From the NCBI GenBank assembly GCA_016183325.1, contig JACPEV010000011.1, positions 1 to 36,781 of the forward strand: 36,781 nt of DNA, in the 5' to 3' direction. How positions within the stretch are numbered: the stretch's first letter is position 1; the number at the start of each line of letters is the position of its first letter. The DNA comes from Candidatus Curtissbacteria bacterium. GTDB taxonomy: Bacteria > Patescibacteriota > Microgenomatia > Curtissbacterales > GWA2-41-24. The position numbers and the translations under genes are program-made. Below, piece by piece: positions 14,789 to 20,807 of the stretch. The notes below the pieces were generated by a model, which was not told the DNA's origin, searched no databases, and worked only from the letters and a program-made list of their open reading frames with translations.

Positions 14789-14834
14789 AACCAACACCCG
14801 GGGTTGGTTAGGTAGAAACCTAAGGATTTTAGGT
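14789..14834. promoter_or_regulatory. Overlapping hairpins upstream of a promoter
   Basis: AACCAAC (14789-14795) / GTTGGTT (14803-14809) forms one stem. TTAGGT (14808-14813), ACCTAA (14818-14823) and TTAGGT (14829-14834) can pair in two exclusive ways. They lie just before the promoter at 14839 and could be operators. Confidence 0.4.
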
Positions 14835-14838
14835 CAGG

Positions 14839-14867
14839 TTGACATTTATTGTGGCTACTATTAGAAT
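14839..14867 (+). promoter_or_regulatory. Sigma-70 promoter of the interrupted gene
   Basis: TTGACA (14839-14844), a 17-base spacer and TAGAAT (14862-14867), with an ATG six bases later at 14874. Confidence 0.7.
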
Positions 14868-14873
14868 TTGGCA

Positions 14874-15308
14874 ATGACGATTGAGCGTGTAGAGGAAGTC
14901 CGCGGAAGAGTAAAAAATGTAGAATCGCTCATTCCGGGACGAGAGGAAATGCTAATAGGAAGGGCATGGTGGCTACCCAACGATTAGAGTGAACTATTTG
15001 TGCAAGTAAAGTCGGATGACGTTCTTGTAGTGACGCAGCGTACGAGGAGTTTATACGGGGAGTTTGATCCACTTAGTGAGACTACAGTTGAACTCACTAA
15101 GCACGAAATAAACAGCCACAGCGTTGAGGGTAAACGTTCATTTGGCAGAAAGATCATTTACAGATGGGTTCCCTCAATCATCCATGTTGAGCCAGAACAA
15201 GAGCAAGCGATCCAAGCGCTGATTGAAAAAGGTGTTTATGATCAAGATCTTGCTCAGCAAGTCAGGGATCAGATTATATTCGAAAACCAGCGCAGGCTTA
15301 GGGGCTAA
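14874..15308 (+). pseudogene. Small gene interrupted by an in-frame TAG
   Basis: An ATG at 14874, placed exactly like other leaderless starts, opens a frame of 37 codons that ends in TAG at 14985-14987. The same frame then continues open to 15308 (from a GTG at 15000, 102 codons). Together they would make one protein of about 144 residues with no recognised domain. The continuous frame and the good promoter suggest a nonsense-broken gene. The alternatives are TAG readthrough, or an independent second gene from the GTG. The downstream part alone is soluble, charged and helical at its C-terminus. Confidence 0.5.
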
Positions 15309-15342
15309 CACAAAAAAATAGAAGAATTCCTCAATATTAACT

Positions 15343-15435
15343 TTTTTCTTCAAGAGAACTTGCGGCGAATTTGATGGCCTCTGAAAAGGTTGGATAGGCG
15401 TGAATCATTTCAGCAATTACTTTGGCTTTGACTTT
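15343..15435 (-). repeat. Duplicated 3' end of the flavin oxidoreductase gene
   Basis: These 93 bases are identical to 17733-17825, the last codons of the oxidoreductase gene (17730-19109), in the same orientation; similarity fades over the next 20 bases. The stop codon itself is not copied. The copy runs straight into the truncated DUF1801 gene. It is a non-functional gene fragment. Confidence 0.9.
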
Positions 15436-15445
15436 TAGTTTGACT

Positions 15446-15982
15446 GCAAGCACGGAGCTGAGAAGAATTATTTATAAGGCTAATCCCGAAATCGTCGAAG
15501 GTTGGAAGTGGAATTCACCAGCTTTTACTTATAGAGGAAAATTAATCTGCTGGTTTTGGGCTTTTTCTAAAAATGCCAAGCTTTTTCTTTTTGAAGGAGT
15601 ACTTATGAAAGATCTTAAAAAGCTTTTTAATCCTCAGCGTGCTACTAAGCGAAACCGCAATATTGAATTTACGGATGTATCAGAAATATAAGAAGATGTT
15701 ATATCTGATTATGTTCGTGAGGCGCTAGCTTTCAGCAAAGCCGGGAAGCATGTGAAGATTCCCGTTTCAAAAGATAATATCGTGAGTATTCCGGAATTTA
15801 TAAAGAGGATTCTTTTAAAGCATGATCTTTTAGAAAAATATAATTCGCAAATTTACACTTATCGAAAAGGTTATGTAAAATGTATTGAAGATGCGAAACG
15901 GGAAGAAACTAAAAAGAGACGTATTGACCAAATGATTCGCGAGCTTCGTGAGGGTAAAGCTTATATGGGTATGAGGCGATAA
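15446..15982 (+). pseudogene. Decayed DUF1801-family gene
   Basis: The frame reads ELRRIIYKANPEIVEGWKWN, then SPAFTYRGKLICWFWAF and NRNIEFTDVSEI, then an in-frame TAA (15689-15691). It continues in the same frame with DYVREALAFSKAGKHVKIPV and DAKREETKKRRIDQMIRELR. This is the pattern of DUF1801 (YdhG-like) proteins, whose role is poorly known. The N-terminal region is missing because the duplicated oxidoreductase fragment abuts it, and the middle stop breaks it again. It is a pseudogene by two independent lesions. Confidence 0.8.
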
Positions 15983-15991
15983 ATTTTGTTA

Positions 15992-16975
15992 TCAGATATT
16001 AGAAGTCTTTGGTTTTTGTGAAGAAATATCGCTAAATTGATCCACTAGCTGCCATTTTTTTGTTCGGGTGTCGTAATGATATCTTCGAATCGGCTCAGAA
16101 AGATGCTTAAAGTGCGCATAACCAAGCATTTTTAGGGCACTTGCTGGTTCTTCCAGGTATTTTTTGGTTCCTGGGGTATGCATCAAACCTTGGATAACCG
16201 GGATTTCTTGTTCACGACCAATTTCTCCGGAATACTCCTCAATAACAGTCGATATTGACTTTGCACTGATCGCGTCTCTAAAGTCCACTAAATTCCATCT
16301 GAAACCGGGTTGGATTTCTTCTAGGTACTTTCCTTCAATGAATTCTTGCATTTGCCTGTAAGAATCAAATTGAGAAGCCCACGATAAAGATGCTGCCGAA
16401 TAAGCAAATAATTTGAGGACGGTTCGCCTTTGAGTTTGGCTTTGCAGAATTTTTCGAAAAATATGCTCTGCGTCGGATGCTATAAGAGCCGTAGGCAAGC
16501 CGAACTTTATTAAATCGTCAAAAAATCGCGCCTCGTCCGTCTCGGGATTGACGACAATTATGTCTTTGTTTTGTCTCGCTGATATTCCTCCGACAAAAGC
16601 GAAGAAAAGGTCTGATAAACTGGAACTGTTTATTCTTCCCGCCTCAAGTGCTCTTTGTTCTTTTTCGCCGAAATATTCCAGTACCGTGAACGGAGCCTTT
16701 GAGGTTAAATTCCTAAATTCTTCTTGAAATTCCATGGCTGTCCAAAATGAATGTGCGACTCCTACCAAATTGACCTTTGTATCGCCGACATCAACAAGAT
16801 TCTCGTTATAATCCAGTTGGGATTCAGATGCTGATGGTTGTAGAGCTGAATCAACTGCCACTGCTTCTACTGCTGGCCCAAAATTCCAGCCTATTAATGA
16901 GAAGAGGCTGGCTTTTGCTCCATCCCTGAATAAGGAAGGTAGTCTACCTAAACTGAAGTTGTTTGATCTTTCCAT
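15992..16975 (-). CDS. TraB/GumN-like (TIKI fold) protein, probable
   Basis: A 327-residue protein. After a weakly hydrophobic N-terminus (residues 20-40) it shows KVNLVGVAHSFW with His75 and a downstream TVLEYFGE with Glu100. Near residue 275 is a second motif, PVIQGLMHTPG. The pairing of a 'GxxH' strand with a later Glu and a second His-Gly strand resembles the TraB/TIKI/ChaN-like fold, some members of which are metal-dependent peptidases. The match is remote, so the activity is uncertain. The gene is convergent with the DUF1801 pseudogene and divergent from greA; a TATAAT lies ten bases before its ATG. Confidence 0.5.
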   Translation of the reverse strand: MERSNNFSLGRLPSLFRDGAKASLFSLIGWNFGPAVEAVAVDSALQPSASESQLDYNENLVDVGDTKVNLVGVAHSFWTAMEFQEEFRNLTSKAPFTVLEYFGEKEQRALEAGRINSSSLSDLFFAFVGGISARQNKDIIVVNPETDEARFFDDLIKFGLPTALIASDAEHIFRKILQSQTQRRTVLKLFAYSAASLSWASQFDSYRQMQEFIEGKYLEEIQPGFRWNLVDFRDAISAKSISTVIEEYSGEIGREQEIPVIQGLMHTPGTKKYLEEPASALKMLGYAHFKHLSEPIRRYHYDTRTKKWQLVDQFSDISSQKPKTSNI

Positions 16976-17021
16976 ATAGGTCGGTATTATAAATTAGGTG
17001 AAGTAAATATTCAATAAAGAT

Positions 17022-17027
17022 TATAAT
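17022..17027 (+). promoter_or_regulatory. -10 box of greA
   Basis: TATAAT exactly six bases before the ATG at 17034; the -35 is poor. It predicts a leaderless mRNA. Confidence 0.6.
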
Positions 17028-17033
17028 AATTGT

Positions 17034-17492
17034 ATGTCCAAGACGGTTATTAGGTTTACAAAGGAAGGGTTTGAGAGGTTAAAGGAAGAACTTGCGGAAA
17101 TTGTGGTCAAACGGCCCCAGGTTTTGGCAAGAATGGTTGCCGCGCGCGAACAGGGTGATCTTTCGGAAAACGCCGGATATCATGCCAGTCGTGATGAACT
17201 TGCGAAAATTGACAGAAGGATTCGTGAGCTGAAATATTTAATCAGAACTGGCCAAGTTGTATCCGGGCAATCAGACGGTCAAGTAAGTGTTGGGAGTATT
17301 GTAAAGGTGACAAATGGAGATGCAGAATTTGTATATAAGATTGTCGGGCAGCTTGAGGCTGATCCGGTTGCCGGAAAACTTTCAGAAGTTTCGCCAATTG
17401 GAAGTGCTTTGATCGGCAGGAAAATTGGAGACGAGGTTGTGATTGATATTCCGAATGGAAAAATTGTTTACAAGGTGCTCGCGGTCAGTTAA
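17034..17492 (+). CDS. greA: Transcript cleavage factor GreA
   Basis: A 152-residue protein of normal GreA length. The N-terminal coiled coil (residues 1-75) carries the tip motif QGDLSENAGYHAS with the acidic residues D42 and E45 that reach into the RNA polymerase secondary channel. The C-terminal FKBP-like domain has the usual SPIGSALIGRKIGDEV segment. It rescues backtracked RNA polymerase by stimulating transcript cleavage. It is monocistronic with its own leaderless-type promoter. Confidence 0.95.
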   Translation: MSKTVIRFTKEGFERLKEELAEIVVKRPQVLARMVAAREQGDLSENAGYHASRDELAKIDRRIRELKYLIRTGQVVSGQSDGQVSVGSIVKVTNGDAEFVYKIVGQLEADPVAGKLSEVSPIGSALIGRKIGDEVVIDIPNGKIVYKVLAVS

Positions 17493-17729
17493 ATGTTTCT
17501 ACTGGGAATGTATAGGCAATTTAAAGTATGTTTAGATTAGCCTATTACACAGGGGTTTCTCAGGACCGTCCCCATTTCTGTCCCCCATTTCTCACTACAA
17601 ACTCGTTTCGAAGCCTAGTCATGACCATATAGTATAAGCATCACATTTTTCGACATGTCAGAATTTGTGATGATTCTGTGGAGGCGCTTTTGGAATAGAT
17701 TGAGATTGGATAGTTTGAGAAGCTGAGGC
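17493..17729. other. Spacer with remnant of a fic 3' end and second terminator copy
   Basis: An inverted repeat TATAGGC/GCCTATT follows greA. Bases 17628-17660 match 14691-14723 (the last codons of the fic gene plus its terminator) at 31 of 33 positions. The hairpin arm then differs, keeping a 7-base stem CATCACA/TGTGATG. No intact gene is present. The oxidoreductase gene converges on it. Confidence 0.7.
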
Positions 17730-19109
17730 TTATTTTTCTTCAAGAGAACTTGCGGCGAATTTGATGGCCTCTGAAAAGGTTGGATAGGCGTGAATCATTT
17801 CAGCAATTACTTTGGCTTTGACTTTGAGTTTAACCGCGAGTGCTAGTTCGTGAATCATCTCCCCTGCCCTTGGGGCTACAATTGAAGCGCCGATTATTGT
17901 TTCTTTCTTATCGGTGACGATTTTGACAAAGCCGTCGAAATCGTTTGACATGTTGGCGCGGCCAAGCGCAGACATGGCAAAGATGCCAACTTTGATTCTA
18001 ATCCCTTGCTCTTTGGCGTCACGTGCCGACAGACCAACTGAGGCAACTTCGGGATAAGTAAAGACGCACCGCGGGACTACGTCGTAGCTTGGTCTTGTTT
18101 TCTGATAAGAGAAAGCATTCTTGGCAGCAATATAAGATTGATATTCACCTGTATGAGTCAGTAGATATGGTCCGATAACATCACCGGCTGCAAAGATGTG
18201 CGAGACTGAAGTTTGCAGATATTTATTGATCTTGAGGCGGCCATTTTCGACAATAATGCCGGCTTTTTCTGGCGCAAAATCCAAAACCGGACGTTTACCT
18301 GTTGAGACTAAGATTTCTTGGGTGTTTAGCTCGTGGTGCCTGCCATCTTTTTGATAATAGACGACTTTTCTGGTTGGTTTTTTCTCGACTTTGTCCACCG
18401 TGATACCAGTTAAGACATCGATTCCTTGGTTTTCAAACAAAGCTTGTATCAGGTCACTTACTTCTTTATCCTCTTTGGCGATGAGTTTATCGAGACTGTC
18501 TGCCAGAGTGACTTTGGTGCCGAAAGTAGCGTAGATTTGGGCGAATTCACAACCAACCGGACCAGCCCCGAGAATAAAAATAGATTTAGGAATTTTTTGC
18601 CATGAGCCTGCTTCTTTGAAAGTTATATAGGATGATTCATTTAGACCATTTATTGGTGGGATTGCTACGGTAGAACCAGTGGCTATAAGGAACTTTGCTG
18701 CCGAGTAAATTTTCCCGCCGGCTTCTACTTCATGATCGTTTATAAAGCTGGCTTTTTCTTTTATTAGGTGAAGGCCTTCTTTTTTGAATATTTCTTCACC
18801 GTGAGTGACCCCGGTTCGGGAAACAACTAGATCTCGCCATTTTTTGATATTTTTGTGATTGAGTGCGGGATCTTTTATGTCGATACCGAACTGTTCGGAG
18901 TTTTGTGCGAGCTGATATATTTTGGCGGCATGTAAAAGAGCTTTGGTCGGTACACAGGCCCAATTGGGACATTCGCCGCCGACTTCTGCTTTTTCAAAAA
19001 CAGCGACTTTTTTGCCAAGGGAGTGAGCGTAGTGTGCACCGACACTGCCGCCTGCTCCGCTGCCGATTACGATTAAATCGTAGTCATATTTGTGACGGCG
19101 TCTGAACAT
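17730..19109 (-). CDS. FAD-dependent pyridine nucleotide-disulfide oxidoreductase (Lpd/MerA-like)
   Basis: A 459-residue protein of normal family length. The N-terminal FAD Rossmann motif GSGAGG is at residues 16-21, and the redox-active disulfide is GGECPNWACVPTK (C47, C52). A central NAD(P) site reads ILGAGPVGCEFAQ, and the C-terminal dimer domain ends with HAYPTFSEA, holding the catalytic His. It moves electrons between NAD(P)H and a disulfide substrate. It lacks the metal-binding N-terminal domain of classic MerA and sits near no 2-oxoacid dehydrogenase genes here, so its substrate is open. Its 3' end is duplicated at 15343-15435. Confidence 0.9.
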   Translation of the reverse strand: MFRRRHKYDYDLIVIGSGAGGSVGAHYAHSLGKKVAVFEKAEVGGECPNWACVPTKALLHAAKIYQLAQNSEQFGIDIKDPALNHKNIKKWRDLVVSRTGVTHGEEIFKKEGLHLIKEKASFINDHEVEAGGKIYSAAKFLIATGSTVAIPPINGLNESSYITFKEAGSWQKIPKSIFILGAGPVGCEFAQIYATFGTKVTLADSLDKLIAKEDKEVSDLIQALFENQGIDVLTGITVDKVEKKPTRKVVYYQKDGRHHELNTQEILVSTGKRPVLDFAPEKAGIIVENGRLKINKYLQTSVSHIFAAGDVIGPYLLTHTGEYQSYIAAKNAFSYQKTRPSYDVVPRCVFTYPEVASVGLSARDAKEQGIRIKVGIFAMSALGRANMSNDFDGFVKIVTDKKETIIGASIVAPRAGEMIHELALAVKLKVKAKVIAEMIHAYPTFSEAIKFAASSLEEK

Positions 19110-19129
19110 ACGTTTTTAGAAATTGGTTT

Positions 19130-19220
19130 CTGGAAAGTTGAAAGTGGTAATAGAAATTAGAAATTTGAAATTGGTGTACTTTCAATTTTCTATAATCTAT
19201 TTTCCATTACTATTTTCCAG
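19130..19220. repeat. Long imperfect hairpin
   Basis: CTGGAAA (19130-19136) pairs with TTTCCAG (19214-19220), and much of the AT-rich interior (GTAATAGAAA and related units) pairs with mismatches. It lies between the CcdA-like gene start side and the oxidoreductase start side and has no coding capacity. Confidence 0.45.
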
Positions 19221-19237
19221 TTTCCCGTAACAAATTT

Positions 19238-19942
19238 CTATCCAAAATTTATAGTGCCATTTGCTATTAAAATCAAAAGCCAGCCAAGAGCGATTAACAT
19301 CAGTCCGATGGCAAGGCGCATGAAGGGCTTGTTGGCTTCTTTCCAGTCGTGGATTGTGCTGACGTTAGTCCCCAGAGCGACTAAAAGCAGAATGACGACA
19401 AGCGGAGCGACAAAAACGATATTGTAGAGGATGAGCAGGAGAAAAGCTTGAAAGTTAAAATTAAGCGACAAAAGAGTGATGATAGCCAGATATGGGGCAC
19501 CTGTGCACGGAAGCTCTACGCCGGCTATAAAGGCGCCGAGGAATATAACTCCCGGTATTGTCAGGTTTTTTGAGTAACCGTGAATTTTTTGGGCAAAGTA
19601 TGAGGGGATTTGCAGGGAGAATCCTTGGCCGTACCAGAAAAAGTCTTTAATTTCCAAAAGTCCCGCCAAAATGACGAATCCTCCGACTATAAGCGAAAGG
19701 TATTCGGCCACAAACAAAGGAATACTGCCTAAAAAGTAAATCAGTCCGAGGCCGGCGGCGAGGTATGTCGCGAATATAGAGATGATGTAAAGGCCGCCGA
19801 GGAGTAGGAGTTTGCCAGTCGATTTTTTGGCACCTAAGACTACGGAAACCATCAGAATTAAAACGCCGATGGCGCAGGGGTTGATGGAGTCGATGGCGGC
19901 TGAGGCCAGAACAACGGTTAGTGTTGGTAGATCGATTGCCAT
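19238..19942 (-). CDS. CcdA/DsbD-like thiol-disulfide membrane transporter
   Basis: A 234-residue membrane protein with six or seven segments. Two membrane cysteines lie in characteristic contexts, SINPCAIGVL in the first segment and VELPCTGAPYL in the fourth, matching the CcdA/DsbD core that passes reducing power across the membrane. I chose the ATG at 19942 because the longer reading to 19981 runs into a palindromic repeat. It is downstream of the His-rich membrane protein (20068-20790) on the same strand and near a flavin disulfide oxidoreductase, which fits an extracytoplasmic thiol or metal role. Confidence 0.85.
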   Translation of the reverse strand: MAIDLPTLTVVLASAAIDSINPCAIGVLILMVSVVLGAKKSTGKLLLLGGLYIISIFATYLAAGLGLIYFLGSIPLFVAEYLSLIVGGFVILAGLLEIKDFFWYGQGFSLQIPSYFAQKIHGYSKNLTIPGVIFLGAFIAGVELPCTGAPYLAIITLLSLNFNFQAFLLLILYNIVFVAPLVVILLLVALGTNVSTIHDWKEANKPFMRLAIGLMLIALGWLLILIANGTINFG

Positions 19943-19982
19943 GGTTTTGTAGAAATTATTCTTCGAACGAAGTCGAGTCATA

Positions 19983-20050
19983 TTCGACGAAGTGAGAAGT
20001 TTCCTTAAAAAATGTAATAGTTGTTATGGTAAGTTCTCGCTTCGCTCGAA
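19983..20050. repeat. REP-like palindrome
   Basis: TTCGACGAAGTGAGAA (left) pairs with TTCTCGCTTCGCTCGAA (20034-20050) apart from a few mismatches. The right arm continues with CAATAAA, as does the related element around 25220. Confidence 0.5.
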
Positions 20051-20067
20051 CAATAAAACTTCGTTTG

Positions 20068-20790
20068 CTAGTACTTGAGTTCTCCTTTCAATTTTCCTGT
20101 TTCTTGGGCGACTTTGAAACTTTGGCAAAGTTTGTCGGTTCTTGCTTTTTGGCGATCGAGTTCAATGATGATGCAATCACCTGGCGGGACGTTATTTGCC
20201 GCTGAGATGATGTAGTTTTGGGGACTTGTGATCTTAGATTGCTCATAGTACTGCCCTTTAACTTTATAGACGAAAACCTGAACTTGAGCATTTTTGACAC
20301 TCTCGCAAGAATCGCCAGTTTTGAAGGTTTCGAGACCTTCGTGACCCGGGAAAGAAATCGACTCCTGTGTTAATTTGCCTCCGATTGATTCAAAAAAGTT
20401 TCCAAGACTAGCGTCTTCGGGTTTAACAATCACCCCTTCAATGTGGATTCTTTTATCATTGTGGATGTGAACAGCTTCTGTGCCGACTTTATTAGATAGG
20501 CCTTTTGACTGCTCGATTTCGTGTTCTTGACCACATGCCCAAATTTCAAAGTCCGCATGATGATGAACCGGGCCGCGGCTCGAGGAGATTGAATTGAGAA
20601 AAATAGTTGAGCCTGCCAAGAATAAAGTTGTCGATACAGTTATTACCACGATTGTTAGATATAAGAGCTTTTTAACTTGTGCTTTGGGGTGTTTAATTAT
20701 TAAAGAAAGAGCTGAAATTGCCAGCAAGAGTGAGATAGAAGATAGCGTTACAATTTTTGAGAGAGAAGCAATTTGTTGGTCTAACCCCAT
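20068..20790 (-). CDS. Membrane protein with His-rich extracytoplasmic domain
   Basis: A 240-residue protein with two membrane segments (about residues 13-33 and 40-66) and a C-terminal outside domain. That domain opens with GPVHHHADFEIWACG and continues with AVHIHNDKRIHIEGV; clustered histidines and cysteines suggest metal binding. Proteins starting with 'HxHADF' outside domains recur in CPR genomes, without a known function. A TATTCT box sits exactly six bases before the ATG. It lies between a P-type cation ATPase and a CcdA-like protein, so a role in metal or thiol homeostasis is a reasonable guess. Confidence 0.65.
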   Translation of the reverse strand: MGLDQQIASLSKIVTLSSISLLLAISALSLIIKHPKAQVKKLLYLTIVVITVSTTLFLAGSTIFLNSISSSRGPVHHHADFEIWACGQEHEIEQSKGLSNKVGTEAVHIHNDKRIHIEGVIVKPEDASLGNFFESIGGKLTQESISFPGHEGLETFKTGDSCESVKNAQVQVFVYKVKGQYYEQSKITSPQNYIISAANNVPPGDCIIIELDRQKARTDKLCQSFKVAQETGKLKGELKY

Positions 20791-20807
20791 ATATCTAGAA
20801 TATCATT

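Noticed and set aside
17730-19109. Naming the flavin enzyme merA or lpd outright
   Set aside because: It has the redox disulfide and catalytic His of the superfamily but no heavy-metal domain, mer genes or 2-oxoacid dehydrogenase genes nearby to fix the substrate.
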